Shown: piece by piece, positions 34,282 to 43,092 of the stretch | Layout of the letters: each line of letters starts with the position of its first letter | Position numbering within the stretch: the first letter of the stretch is position 1 | NCBI GenBank assembly: GCA_004292855.1 | Contig: RDXN01000031.1 | Coordinates: 151,140-215,139 of the forward strand | Origin: Cytophagales bacterium | GTDB lineage: Bacteria; Bacteroidota; Bacteroidia; Cytophagales; Spirosomataceae | DNA: 64,000 bases | Direction of reading: 5' to 3' | Program-made: the position numbers and the translations under genes | Notes under the pieces: generated by a model | What the model saw: the letters and a program-made list of their open reading frames with translations, nothing else | Told to the model about the DNA's origin: nothing | Databases searched by the model: none

Positions 34282-36858
34282 ATGAAAAAGACAATCAGCA
34301 TAAATATTAGTGGCGTCATTTTCCACATTGAAGAAGACGGCTACGACAAACTGAAAAGCTACCTGACATCGGTTCAGCAGTACTTTTCGACCTACGAAGA
34401 CAGTCAGGAAATTGTGACGGACATTGAGAACCGGATTGCCGAAAAGCTCTTCGCCAAACTCAAAGCCACCGAAAAGCAACCCGGCGGCCCACGTCAGGCC
34501 GTGACCATCGACGATGTGAACGAACTCATAGCCTCTATGGGTACTGTGGCCGATTTTGAGGCCGTTGAAGACGAAGAAATCTTCACCACGTCGGCTAAGG
34601 CAAGTACCCAGTCGGGCGGTTCGGCAGGCAATCGGGCTACGGGCGGCACAACGTTCGGAACCGCTGCGGGCAGTGCAATGGCCAATGAACCAACGGGCAA
34701 TCCGTTCGGGGCGGGCACCCGGCAGGGACCACGCCGACTTGTGCGTGATTTGCACCGCAAAACGCTCGGTGGTGTAGCATCCGGCCTGGCCAACTACTTC
34801 AACATCGACCCCGTTTGGATGCGGCTGTTGTTTGTGGTAATGGTGATGGGTCTCCCTATTTTGGGTGGTTCCTCCGACACTGAGGGCTTTTTTGGGCCTC
34901 TGGCTGGTATCACTGTTCTGGCCTACATAGCCATGTGGATTGCGTTCCCCGGCTCGTACACGTTGCAGGACGACAAAACCGTGAAGAAGTTTTACCGCGA
35001 CCCCGACGATAAAGTGTTGGGGGGCGTTGCCAGCGGTTTAAGTGCTTATTTCGGCATCGACCGGGGTCTGGTTCGGTTGTTGTTCGTAATTGGTATCGCA
35101 TTTTTCGGTATCGGTTTCATTACCTACGTCGTACTCTGGATCATCTCGCCCACTGCCGACACCGTAACCGCGAAAATGGAGATGCAGGGGCAACCCATCA
35201 CGCTCGCCAACATCGAACACACGATCAAGCAAAATTTGAACGTGCCCGAAACCGGCCCGGAATCCGGCCTTACCCGCACCCTATTGTTTCCATTCCGGGC
35301 CGTGTCGATGATCTTGGCCGGTTTGGGAAGTGCATTAGGTCCATTTTTAAACAGCATCGTTAGCGTGATTCGCGTATTGATCGGCGTGGGTATGCTGGCG
35401 ACCGCTTTTGCCGGGGCTATTGCCTGCGTGAGTATTGCCGGGGCCGGTTTTGGCATCCTGGCGGGTAATACGCCCTACGAGAACGATTTCTTTCCCTTCG
35501 ACTGGATTCGGGCCGATCTCGACGCGCCCATGATTGTGGCCGGGTTTGCGGCTGGCGTTATTCCCTGCATTGGTCTGGGCATTCTGGGCATCATGCTCAT
35601 CACCCGCAAATCGCTTATCAATAGTCGCACGGCCCTCACGATGCTGGGCGTCTGGATCTTGAGCCTGATCATCGCTTCGGCTACCATTACCCCATTGGTG
35701 AGCGGTTTTAGCCGGGGCGAAACCGTCGAGGAAACCAAAACCCTGCCGATTGCGGGTATCCCGACGCCTACGTTTGGCATGAGCGACACCGACACGGAGT
35801 TCGATTACCACCCGAATCTGGAACTGCAAGGCTACAGTGGCACGGAGGTTCAACTGCTTATGCGTATGAAGGCTCGTGGCCGCAACCGACGCGACGCCGA
35901 GGCCAACGCCCGCACCATCGTGTACAACTACGCGATCAAAGACTCAGTGATCCGGTTTAACCGCGAACTCGAATTGGCCCGTGGTGCCCGGTTCCGCGCC
36001 CAGGAGTTGGATATGGACCTGCTGATTCCGTTTGAGAAACCGTTCCGCATGACCCGCGATTTTGCTTACTTCATTAACAATGGTTTTAGCGATGAGGAAC
36101 TGAACCGGATGGACCGGACGATCTGGAAGATGACTGCAAACGAGGGTTTGGTGAGCATCAACTTCCCCCGCACCAAAGAGGAATCGGACGACGACGATAA
36201 CGATAACAACATGAGCGGCAACGACTCGTCGGACGATAACAATGAATTTGATATTAACACTGATTTTGGCTCTGCCGGACCAGTAAACCGCACGTTCACC
36301 GTTGATTCGTTTGATGATATCGATGCAACAGGCGCGCTCATTATTCGGGTGCAGCACGGTGATGCGTTCCGGGTTGAAGCCGATGGTAATCAGCGTGATA
36401 TCGACCAATTGCAGGTCGACGTGGATGGCCGGACGCTGAAACTGCGGCCCTACAAAGACCGGCCTTTCAACATCACCCAAAGCCGGAGCGTTCGGATAAC
36501 GATTACGATGCCTACCATCGAAGAGCTGAAGCTGACAGGAGCCTGCCGCGCTCAGGTAGAGGGCATGCCCCCCCTCAACCGGCTCGACGTGGACCTGAAT
36601 GGAGCTAGTTCGGCGGTCATCAACGCCAACGTCGACCGGCTAAACATAGATATGAACGGGGCCTCGAAAATAAAACTCGAAGGCGAAGCCGATGAAATAA
36701 AGTCTTCGCTTTCGGGAGCTTCCCTGCTTTACGCGAAAGGTATGAGCGTGGGCAAGGCCGACGTGAAGGCCAACGGAGCTAGTCAGGCCCGGTTTGGGCA
36801 GGTTCGCGAACTCGACGAAGACACCTCCGGGGCGGGCAGCGTCAGCCGCGAAAATTAA
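34282..36858 (+). CDS. PspC-domain membrane protein with C-terminal GIN domain
   Basis: An 858-aa envelope protein. Residues ~1-105 are an N-terminal soluble domain (TISINISGVIFHIEEDGYDK...), followed by a Gly/Thr linker. Two PspC domains, each with its transmembrane helix pair, follow: KTLGGVASGLANYFNIDP at ~168 and KVLGGVASGLSAYFGIDRG at ~244. Then comes a cluster of four transmembrane helices. An acidic Asn/Asp-rich linker (SDDDDNDNNMSGND) leads to a C-terminal GIN (DUF2807) beta-helix domain with repeats such as LDVDLNGASSAVINANVDRL and IDMNGASKIKLEGEADEI. It is likely an envelope-stress or cell-shape component regulated by PadR. The following gene encodes only the GIN domain. Confidence 0.92.
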   Translation: MKKTISINISGVIFHIEEDGYDKLKSYLTSVQQYFSTYEDSQEIVTDIENRIAEKLFAKLKATEKQPGGPRQAVTIDDVNELIASMGTVADFEAVEDEEIFTTSAKASTQSGGSAGNRATGGTTFGTAAGSAMANEPTGNPFGAGTRQGPRRLVRDLHRKTLGGVASGLANYFNIDPVWMRLLFVVMVMGLPILGGSSDTEGFFGPLAGITVLAYIAMWIAFPGSYTLQDDKTVKKFYRDPDDKVLGGVASGLSAYFGIDRGLVRLLFVIGIAFFGIGFITYVVLWIISPTADTVTAKMEMQGQPITLANIEHTIKQNLNVPETGPESGLTRTLLFPFRAVSMILAGLGSALGPFLNSIVSVIRVLIGVGMLATAFAGAIACVSIAGAGFGILAGNTPYENDFFPFDWIRADLDAPMIVAGFAAGVIPCIGLGILGIMLITRKSLINSRTALTMLGVWILSLIIASATITPLVSGFSRGETVEETKTLPIAGIPTPTFGMSDTDTEFDYHPNLELQGYSGTEVQLLMRMKARGRNRRDAEANARTIVYNYAIKDSVIRFNRELELARGARFRAQELDMDLLIPFEKPFRMTRDFAYFINNGFSDEELNRMDRTIWKMTANEGLVSINFPRTKEESDDDDNDNNMSGNDSSDDNNEFDINTDFGSAGPVNRTFTVDSFDDIDATGALIIRVQHGDAFRVEADGNQRDIDQLQVDVDGRTLKLRPYKDRPFNITQSRSVRITITMPTIEELKLTGACRAQVEGMPPLNRLDVDLNGASSAVINANVDRLNIDMNGASKIKLEGEADEIKSSLSGASLLYAKGMSVGKADVKANGASQARFGQVRELDEDTSGAGSVSREN

Positions 36859-36914
36859 TCCAGTTGGTGCAACCTAATTGAGCAGACCTACATCTTTTCA
36901 AAAAACCAATTCCA

Positions 36915-37619
36915 ATGAAAACCAACCTCGTTCCCCTTTTCTTGCTAGCCCTTGTTGCCAGCCTCTCGTTTGCCTTTCATAACCCTACCGAGGAAGTCCG
37001 CACGTTCAATGTGAACGGCTTCGACAAGCTCGACATGGGTAGCGCGTTCACTATCAACGTGCAACAGGGCAGTAATTTCAGCGTAAAGGCCTCTGGGCGC
37101 GACGAAGACCTCGATGATCTGGACGTCAACGTATCGGGTGGAACGCTCAAGGTTCGTTACAAGAATCAAAAATGGGGCTGGAACAACCGCAAGAACGTCC
37201 GCTTCGAAATCACCATGCCCCAAGTGCGAAGCATGGACTTCTCAGGAGCCTGCACGGCCACCGTTAAGGGCTTCCGTAATCAGGGCAATGTGGACCTGGA
37301 TATCTCGGGGGCTACCACCGCTACCATCGACCTCGACGCCGACCGCGTAAACGTCGATTTTTCGGGGGCCTCGACCATCAACCTGAACGGCAAAGCCACC
37401 AGCATGGAAGGCGACGTGTCGGGGGCCACCACCCTAAAAGCGTACGGTCTGCAACTGAAGACCGTCAAACTAGAAATATCGGGGGCTAGCGGAGCCAGTG
37501 TAGCCGCTACCGAGAAAGTGGATGTCGACGCCAGCGGGGCCAGCAGTGTTCGGTATCGGGGCACGGCCTCCGTTCGCAGCAACACCTCCGGGGCCAGCAG
37601 CGTCCGGCGGGATGGTTAA
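36915..37619 (+). CDS. Secreted GIN-domain (DUF2807) protein
   Basis: A 234-aa product: signal peptide (LVPLFLLALVASLSFA), then one GIN/DUF2807 domain, FNVNGFDKLDMGSAFTINVQ, VKASGRDEDLDDLDVNVS, and stacked strands with Ser-Gly-Ala turns (DFSGACTATVKG, DISGATTATIDLDADRVNVD, DFSGASTINLNGKATSMEGD, DASGASSVRYRG). The repeated (S/D)GA turns mark a right-handed beta-helix. It resembles the C-terminal domain of the gene before it and probably arose by duplication and fusion. A periplasmic or surface role is likely. Biological function unknown. Confidence 0.93.
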   Translation: MKTNLVPLFLLALVASLSFAFHNPTEEVRTFNVNGFDKLDMGSAFTINVQQGSNFSVKASGRDEDLDDLDVNVSGGTLKVRYKNQKWGWNNRKNVRFEITMPQVRSMDFSGACTATVKGFRNQGNVDLDISGATTATIDLDADRVNVDFSGASTINLNGKATSMEGDVSGATTLKAYGLQLKTVKLEISGASGASVAATEKVDVDASGASSVRYRGTASVRSNTSGASSVRRDG

Positions 37620-37622
37620 AGG

Positions 37623-38759
37623 TTAGAGTTCCCGCACGTGAATCGTGCTTTGGCGGAGCCGCAGATACGTTCCGTCGCGGCCAGAGAACGCAGCCCGCAC
37701 TTCGGCTGCCAACGAGAGGGCAATCTCTTCGGGCGAAACCGCACCAATGTCCAGGCCCACGGGCGCATGGATACGGGTAAAATCGGTTTCGGCGATGGGG
37801 TTGCCCTCTTCGCTTAGCTCGCGCCAGATTTTCTCCGACCGTACGCGCGGCCCCAGCATTCCCACATACGGCGCGTTGGTTGCCAGCGCACGAGGCAGAT
37901 TGGTTTTATCGGTCTTGTAATCGTGCGACATCAACACGATAGCCGTGTGGTCGTCGATCAAAATCTCGTCAAACTGTTCAGGCGGCACCACAGCATCAGC
38001 CAGAGTCGCAATCTTGTGGTTCACTTTGAGCGGGTTAGCTACAACCGTTGCCCGCCAGCCCAACTCTTTCACCAGCCGCGTCAGCGGGTACACGTCGTAC
38101 TGACTCCCCCACAAGACCAGGTGCGTTTCGGGGGCAAGAATTTCAATAAACGCGTCCAACACGGCCCCATCCGCGCTTTCGAGCCGGTACGGAGCCGACA
38201 CACCTTTGGTGATGCGGGCCTGAATCTTCTTCTCCAACTGCATCTGTAAGTCGTTGTTTTCCAGAACGTTCAGGCTCTCGGCGTTGGTATAGCGAATTAC
38301 TTCGCCTTCGCGAACCGTAGCCCAGTCGCCCGTTTGACCAGCTTCCAGGCCGGTAATGGTGATGAGCACGTGCGTTTGACGACGGTCGTTCATGCAGGTT
38401 TTGAGTACTTCGACGGGGTTATTTTGATCACTGAAATCGAGGGGCGTAAACAGCACGTCGATGATGCCGTTACAGCCCAGGCCCACGCCAATCTGATGCT
38501 CGTCGTCAGTGGTGGTATCGTACGTAATTTTAGAGGCAGCGGCTTTGGCGATAGCCAGCCGGGCGCGTTTGAGGGCATCGCCTTCGAGGCATCCCCCGCT
38601 GATGCCGCCAATCCAGACGCCGTTGTTCATTACCAGCATCCGGGCACCCGTGCGCCGGTACGACGACCCTTCGACCCGCACCACCGTTGCCAGCGCGGCC
38701 TGCGTTGTTTGCCGGTCCAGGTGGTCATAGCCATCAATAATGGCTTTAATTTCTTTCAT
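37623..38759 (-). CDS. XdhC-family molybdenum cofactor insertion factor
   Basis: A 378-aa XdhC/CoxF-family protein. It contains the N-terminal XdhC domain (LATVVRVEGSSYRRTGARML, WIGGISGGCLEGD) and the C-terminal Rossmann-like domain (THLVLWGSQYDVYPLTRLVK, AIVLMSHDYKTDKTNLPRAL, YVGMLGPRVRSEKI, HAPVGLDIGAVSPEEIALSL). XdhC proteins receive Mo-cofactor, support sulfuration and deliver it to xanthine-dehydrogenase-like enzymes. It is the last gene of the CO dehydrogenase operon, after the Uma2 gene, and would serve the CoxL Mo-Cu active site. It lacks the YHS domain found in the XdhC protein at 39425. Confidence 0.92.
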   Translation of the reverse strand: MKEIKAIIDGYDHLDRQTTQAALATVVRVEGSSYRRTGARMLVMNNGVWIGGISGGCLEGDALKRARLAIAKAAASKITYDTTTDDEHQIGVGLGCNGIIDVLFTPLDFSDQNNPVEVLKTCMNDRRQTHVLITITGLEAGQTGDWATVREGEVIRYTNAESLNVLENNDLQMQLEKKIQARITKGVSAPYRLESADGAVLDAFIEILAPETHLVLWGSQYDVYPLTRLVKELGWRATVVANPLKVNHKIATLADAVVPPEQFDEILIDDHTAIVLMSHDYKTDKTNLPRALATNAPYVGMLGPRVRSEKIWRELSEEGNPIAETDFTRIHAPVGLDIGAVSPEEIALSLAAEVRAAFSGRDGTYLRLRQSTIHVREL

Positions 38760-38768
38760 GCGACTAGT

Positions 38769-39407
38769 CTACGAATTGAACTTCATTTTTTTATAAACCT
38801 GCCCCAGATTGATCGGTTTGCCCAACACATGGATCGTATCGGTGCTGGCATGAGCACTCGTATTGAGCCAAACACCGGGCGTTTCACTCCGCACATAGGA
38901 ACTCACCCACGACTGCTCCTGACTCACAAACAATACCTGTTGCAATGAGGGAATGAGTTTATAATCTTCCAGTTTATCCCCCAAATCGAACGCCTGTGTG
39001 CTTTTCGACAGAATCTCAACCACCAGAATTGGGTTCTTGATTTCAGACGTCGAAAGGTAGCCGCTAGGCAAACGCAAATAATCAGGCTCACCGTTTACTA
39101 TACTTACGTCAGCGTTATAGGAATTACCCGTGATGGAGACGTGGATTTTGATGTTGCTTGAAAAGACACCTACTGTGTCGTCGTCATCAAAAAGATTGTT
39201 GAAGATTGTAGTCAATCGTCCAACTAAAGATTCATGGGGTAGTGATGCTTGTGACATAGAAACGATTTCACCGTTGATGTACTCAACGTTGTATTGACAC
39301 TGCTCGGCGAAGTCCAAATACTCCTCGAACGTAGCAGGTACGCACAGTTCGTCGGAGGCCAGGCTTCGCTCGGCGAGGGTCAGGGGCAGCAGGGCGGTCG
39401 TTGTCAT
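38769..39407 (-). CDS. Uma2-family (DUF820) protein within the cox operon
   Basis: A 212-aa Uma2-family protein: FEEYLDFAEQCQYNVEYING near the start, GEIVSMSQASLPHESLVGRL, NADVSIVNGEPDYLRLPSGY and NPILVVEILSKSTQAFDLG, with D in the NADV strand and E-x-L in VVEILSKST, followed by KLEDYKLIPSLQQVLFVSQE. This is the usual Uma2 order. It sits between the two XdhC genes in the same direction (9 and 17 bases from its neighbours), so it would be cotranscribed with a CO dehydrogenase operon where no such gene is expected. Whether it works with the operon or is a passive insertion is unknown. Confidence 0.85.
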   Translation of the reverse strand: MTTTALLPLTLAERSLASDELCVPATFEEYLDFAEQCQYNVEYINGEIVSMSQASLPHESLVGRLTTIFNNLFDDDDTVGVFSSNIKIHVSITGNSYNADVSIVNGEPDYLRLPSGYLSTSEIKNPILVVEILSKSTQAFDLGDKLEDYKLIPSLQQVLFVSQEQSWVSSYVRSETPGVWLNTSAHASTDTIHVLGKPINLGQVYKKMKFNS

Positions 39408-39424
39408 GGTCGAATGTTGTTCAG

Positions 39425-40420
39425 CTACGGTAAAACTACAACATCCGGGGCAGAAAGTGAAGGCAGATAACGGGCGGGTTCGGCCTCGAATTTGACTTTG
39501 CAGCCGTCGCAGCAGAAGAACACATCTTCACCCTTATACCGAACAATGTGCTTGGGTGCGGTTTTATCGACCGGAATCTGACAAACCGGATTGATATAAA
39601 ACTTATCCTGCCCCTCTCCCAGCACCGGCACAGCGGGTTTCTCGGCCTCCGTCCGAACGGTCTGGATAATCTCGGCCAGAATACTGATTGCCACCTCGTT
39701 GGGCAGTTTGGCTTTAATGTCGATACCGGCGGGCGTTTTCACCCGCGCCAACTCGCTCTCCGACATGCCCGACGCCCCCAAATACGCAAACACGGTATCG
39801 CGTTTTTTGCGGCTTGCCACAAAGGCCACGTAGGGCGGATTGGCCTTCAGCGCGGCCTTGAGGGCCATTTCGTCCTGTTCGCCCTGTGTGGCAACTACCA
39901 CAAACGTGTGCTTGTGAATAGGCGTTTTGGCCAGGCTAAACATCGCCCGGACCTCGTCGGCAGCGGGGAAGTCGGCCTCGGTGGCCCCCATCGCCATCAC
40001 TGTCACGCGGTAGTCCATACACCTGGCCAACTGCGCCAACGACCGCGCAATGGCCGATTTTCCCAGGATAATCAGGTGGACTTTTGGCATAACCGGCTCA
40101 ATAAAAATATCGACGCTTCCCCCGCTTTGGCAGGTCATCTTGTATTCGCGAACACCCTCCTGCGGGGCCGTGTCGGGGTTGGGGCTGACCCGCACGAGCC
40201 GGGGAACGCCTTCCTGCATGGCCGCGCTTGCTTCTTTCAGCACAATGCCCTTGGTGCAGCCCCCTCCTACCCAGCCCGTTACCTCGCCCTTGCTGTCGAT
40301 AATGGCCCGGTCGCCCGCCTTCCCCGAACTCGGGGCTTCGCGCCAGACCACCGTGGCCGTGGCAAACAAGGCGTTTTGTTGACGCAGGTGGTTATATTGG
40401 GTTAAAAATTCGTCAAGCAT
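39425..40420 (-). CDS. XdhC-family maturation factor fused to a YHS (metal-binding) domain
   Basis: A 331-aa protein. N-terminal XdhC domain (FATATVVWREAPSSGKAGD, GWVGGGCTKGIVLKEASAAM), Rossmann domain (HLIILGKSAIARSLAQLARC, PYVAFVASRKKRDTVFAYLG, VKTPAGIDIKAKLPNEVAIS), and a C-terminal ~50-residue YHS/TRASH-type module (NPVCQIPVDKTAPKHIVRY, EDVFFCCDGCKVKFEAEPAR). The Cys in NPVC and the Cys pair in CCDGC are candidate metal ligands. The start overlaps the end of coxE by 8 bases (ATGCTTGA), indicating translational coupling. A copper- or metal-handling role in building the Mo-Cu site of CoxL is an inference from the fusion. Confidence 0.9.
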   Translation of the reverse strand: MLDEFLTQYNHLRQQNALFATATVVWREAPSSGKAGDRAIIDSKGEVTGWVGGGCTKGIVLKEASAAMQEGVPRLVRVSPNPDTAPQEGVREYKMTCQSGGSVDIFIEPVMPKVHLIILGKSAIARSLAQLARCMDYRVTVMAMGATEADFPAADEVRAMFSLAKTPIHKHTFVVVATQGEQDEMALKAALKANPPYVAFVASRKKRDTVFAYLGASGMSESELARVKTPAGIDIKAKLPNEVAISILAEIIQTVRTEAEKPAVPVLGEGQDKFYINPVCQIPVDKTAPKHIVRYKGEDVFFCCDGCKVKFEAEPARYLPSLSAPDVVVLP

Positions 40421-41552
40421 GGGCTAAAATGGTTTCGAGTTCCAGTAAACTATTCAGGTTGTGGGCTGCTTTAAACTCATCTACCGAGGGCAGGGCAGCC
40501 GCCATACCCCGCGCAATGGGTTCGTAACCCGTCATACCTTTCAGCGGGTTGAGCCACACTACTTTCTTGGCCCGCCGATGAATTCGCTGCATCTGTTCAC
40601 CTAGTTTTTCGGGGCTGCCCGTTTCCAGGCCATCGCTCAGAATAATAACGGTGGGCGAACCGTTCAGCGTTCGTTTGCTGTAGGTGTCATAAAACACTTC
40701 GAGACACTCGCCAATTTTTGTTCCCCCCGACCAGTTGTTAGCCTGTTGATTCATCAGGTCCAGAACGGTGTCGATCTGGTTACACTGAATAGCTTTGCTA
40801 ATACGGATGAGGGTCGTACTGAACACAAAGGCTTCGAGTTGCCGGAAATGTTCGCGGAGGGCCACAATGAACCGGAGCAGAAAAAAACTGTATTTGTCCA
40901 TCGACCCGCTCACATCGAGCAGCACAATCAGGCGTTGCTTTTTGGGTTTTCTGGCCCGCCGAAACAGGTCCAGCGGCTCTCCTCCGTAGGGCAAACTTCG
41001 CCGGATGGTTCGCCGGAGATTCACGTTGCCATTGGTTTTGGACTCCTTCATCCGTCGGCGCAGGCGCATGGCAATTTCCCGGAACAGCCGCTGGGCAATT
41101 TCTTCGAGTTTTCGGGCTTCCACCTCGCTCACCTTCGTGAAATCGGTTTTGCGTAACAACTCTGTCTCGTTGGCTCCCGATACGGTTTTGGCTTCTTTAA
41201 ACGTGTCGGGTGTTTTCCCCGACCCCAGTAGCACGAGCGTCGTGTTCGTTTTTTTCAGCACGGCCCCCTGCGTTGTGGTTTTGTTCTTGTTCTCGCGCAG
41301 GTCAATCGGGTTGGTATCCCAATATAAACCAAACAGCCGGTCATAGATTAGCCGCTCTTCGGGCGAGGTACAGAACAAGGCTTTGAGTGCATTTTTCAAC
41401 TCCAATCGACTGGCTAATAAGCCTGTACCAGCCGCCAACAGTGCGTCCTGCGTTTCCTGAATGCCCACATTGAGGCCGTGGCTCCGCACAAACTGCGCAA
41501 AAGCGACGATAGATTCAGTCAGGCTATTGGTTGCGAACGCTTGCAGTTTCAT
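40413..41552 (-). CDS. coxE: CoxE-like VWA protein (CO dehydrogenase assembly)
   Basis: A 379-aa protein with a von Willebrand A domain: metal-ion site DVSGSM (in LIVLLDVSGSMDKYSFFLLR), Thr in SGGTKIGECLEVFYDTYSKR, and Asp in VIILSDGLETGSPE. The N-terminal half is helical and has basic, coiled stretches (RLRRRMKESKTNGNVNLRR). The layout fits CoxE, which with the AAA+ protein CoxD is needed to mature the Mo-Cu active site of form I CO dehydrogenase in Oligotropha. It is downstream of coxD, separated by a 41-base hairpin element, and overlaps the XdhC-YHS gene. Confidence 0.92.
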   Translation of the reverse strand: MKLQAFATNSLTESIVAFAQFVRSHGLNVGIQETQDALLAAGTGLLASRLELKNALKALFCTSPEERLIYDRLFGLYWDTNPIDLRENKNKTTTQGAVLKKTNTTLVLLGSGKTPDTFKEAKTVSGANETELLRKTDFTKVSEVEARKLEEIAQRLFREIAMRLRRRMKESKTNGNVNLRRTIRRSLPYGGEPLDLFRRARKPKKQRLIVLLDVSGSMDKYSFFLLRFIVALREHFRQLEAFVFSTTLIRISKAIQCNQIDTVLDLMNQQANNWSGGTKIGECLEVFYDTYSKRTLNGSPTVIILSDGLETGSPEKLGEQMQRIHRRAKKVVWLNPLKGMTGYEPIARGMAAALPSVDEFKAAHNLNSLLELETILAHA

Positions 41553-41593
41553 ACCTCACCCCCTGCCCCCTCTCCTTCACAAGGAGAGGAGGT
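41553..41593. repeat. Short GC-rich hairpin, coxD-coxE gap
   Basis: CTCTCCTT-CAC-AAGGAGAG (41571-41589) preceded by CACCCCCTGCCCC. It is a half-length relative of the palindromes at 42985, 45477 and 46115 and fills the gap between coxE and coxD completely. Confidence 0.7.
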
Positions 41594-42514
41594 TTATAGG
41601 GTTTCTGTGTTTATAAGCCGTATATCATCCACAGATTTCAATAAACTCCCCAGCGTTTGCCGGATGGCTTTTTGGTTCACTTCGCGGTAGCCTAAAGCCA
41701 TGAGCGACTCGGCCCAGTCGATGGTTTCGGAGATACCGGGCGTTTTCGCGAGTTTACGCCCGCGCACATCCTGCACAAACTCAACTACCTGCGTCAACAG
41801 TTGGGTCTCAATGTCGGGCAATCGCTTGTAAACAATCGCCATTTCTTTGTCGAGCGACGGATAATCAATCCAGTGGTAGAGGCAACGCCGTTTGAGGGCG
41901 TCGCTCAGTTCGCGGGTACGGTTCGAGGTCAGAATAATGTACGGTTTGTGCGTGGCCCTGATCGTGCCGATTTCGGGAATGCTGATCTGAAACGCGGACA
42001 GTAACTCAAGCAAGAATGCTTCAAACTCTTCATCGGACCGGTCGAGTTCGTCGATCAGCAGCACCGGCGATTGCGTTTCGTGGGTAATCGACTGTAAGAG
42101 CGGGCGTTTGAGCAGGTAATCAGGTCCGAAAATGTGCTTCTCTTTTTCGGCCACCGACAACTCACTGCCCTCTTGTAGCTTAATGCCCAGCAGTTGTTTC
42201 TGGTAGTTCCACTCATACACAGCCGCGTTCACGTCCAATCCCTCGTAGCATTGCAACCGAATGAGCGGAGTTTGTAGTAAATCGCTCAGAACCAACGCGA
42301 TTTCGGTTTTACCCACGCCCGGTGGGCCTTCGAGCAGGAGCGGCTTACGGAGCCTGAGCATCAAAAAAAGTACCGTCGCCAACTCCTCATCGGCGACGTA
42401 CTTATGATTTTCTAAAGCCGCGAGTATCTCAGAAGAGTTTTTTAAGGAATCCACCAATGCCGGAGTTTGATTCGTCTGTTTCCCCTTCTGCCGTTGGTTC
42501 GGCGGTTGTGCCAT
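41594..42514 (-). CDS. coxD: CoxD-like MoxR AAA+ ATPase
   Basis: A 306-aa AAA+ ATPase of the MoxR/CoxD group. Walker A LLLEGPPGVGKTEIA, Walker B PVLLIDELDRSDEE, sensor 1 (ILTSNRTREL) and arginine finger region KRRCLYHWIDYP. CoxD is an ATP-dependent chaperone that helps introduce sulfur and copper into the CoxL Mo-Cu site. The ATG at 42514 would overlap coxG by 86 bases; a GTG near 42451 (in ALVDSLKNS) would shorten the overlap and cannot be excluded. It lies between coxG and coxE, in the order typical of cox operons. Confidence 0.92.
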   Translation of the reverse strand: MAQPPNQRQKGKQTNQTPALVDSLKNSSEILAALENHKYVADEELATVLFLMLRLRKPLLLEGPPGVGKTEIALVLSDLLQTPLIRLQCYEGLDVNAAVYEWNYQKQLLGIKLQEGSELSVAEKEKHIFGPDYLLKRPLLQSITHETQSPVLLIDELDRSDEEFEAFLLELLSAFQISIPEIGTIRATHKPYIILTSNRTRELSDALKRRCLYHWIDYPSLDKEMAIVYKRLPDIETQLLTQVVEFVQDVRGRKLAKTPGISETIDWAESLMALGYREVNQKAIRQTLGSLLKSVDDIRLINTETL

Positions 42515-42971
42515 CCCCCGTTTTGGCTAATTTCTCTTTGAAATTCGAGACAAACTGGTTGAACACCTGATTCGATACATCGTTGATAAGCCTTGCCCCA
42601 AACTGCGCCAGCATTCCCGTGATCGTGATGTCCATCGTGGCAGCCACGTTGGTTTTACCATCTACTTCGGTCAGGGTCGCGTTCATGAGCATTTCGGCAC
42701 TACCCTTTCCCTTACTATCTAAACCTAAGCCCTTTAGGGTCATTTTTTTGTTCTCGGCATCGCGTTGAACAAAGGTAACAAGGCCATCATAGCCCGCTTT
42801 TACGGGCCCAAATTTAAGCCCCACATACCCTTTATAATTGTCGGCATCGACCTGTTCGGTGAGTGAGGCACCCGGTACACAATCCACAATTTTTGGTGGA
42901 TCGGTGAGGGTTGCCCAAACGAGGTCGATAGGTTGCTCGACCTCAAATGTTTTTGTCAGATTCGTTGTCAT
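42429..42971 (-). CDS. coxG: CoxG-like SRPBCC protein
   Basis: A 180-aa protein of the CO dehydrogenase subunit G/SRPBCC fold: LTKTFEVEQPIDLVWATLTD, VDCVPGASLTEQVDADNYKG, VGLKFGPVKAGYDGLVTF, MDITITGMLAQFGARLIN, and an acidic C-terminal tail. CoxG binds to the membrane and is thought to help anchor or assemble CO dehydrogenase there. The correct start is the ATG at 42971 (MTTNLTKTFEV); the open frame continues upstream into the palindrome and is not coding. It overlaps coxD by 86 bases (or less if coxD starts later). Confidence 0.9.
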   Translation of the reverse strand: MTTNLTKTFEVEQPIDLVWATLTDPPKIVDCVPGASLTEQVDADNYKGYVGLKFGPVKAGYDGLVTFVQRDAENKKMTLKGLGLDSKGKGSAEMLMNATLTEVDGKTNVAATMDITITGMLAQFGARLINDVSNQVFNQFVSNFKEKLAKTGDGTTAEPTAEGETDESNSGIGGFLKKLF

Positions 42972-42984
42972 AATATTACATGAG

Positions 42985-43092
42985 AAACCCCACCCCCGAC
43001 CCCTCCCCCGTAGGGAGGGGAGAAAACGGAACGCATTTCTTTGTTGCACCCCTCCCTACGGGGGAGGGGCCGGGGGTGGGGTGTTTTTTTTT
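42985..43092. repeat. GC-rich palindrome, coxL-coxG gap
   Basis: Left half 42985-43020 contains CCCCACCCCCGACCCCTCCC and a nested hairpin; the right half 43050-43084 is the inverted copy. A run of T-rich sequence follows at 43084-43092. It fills nearly the whole gap between the coxG start and the coxL stop. Confidence 0.85.
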
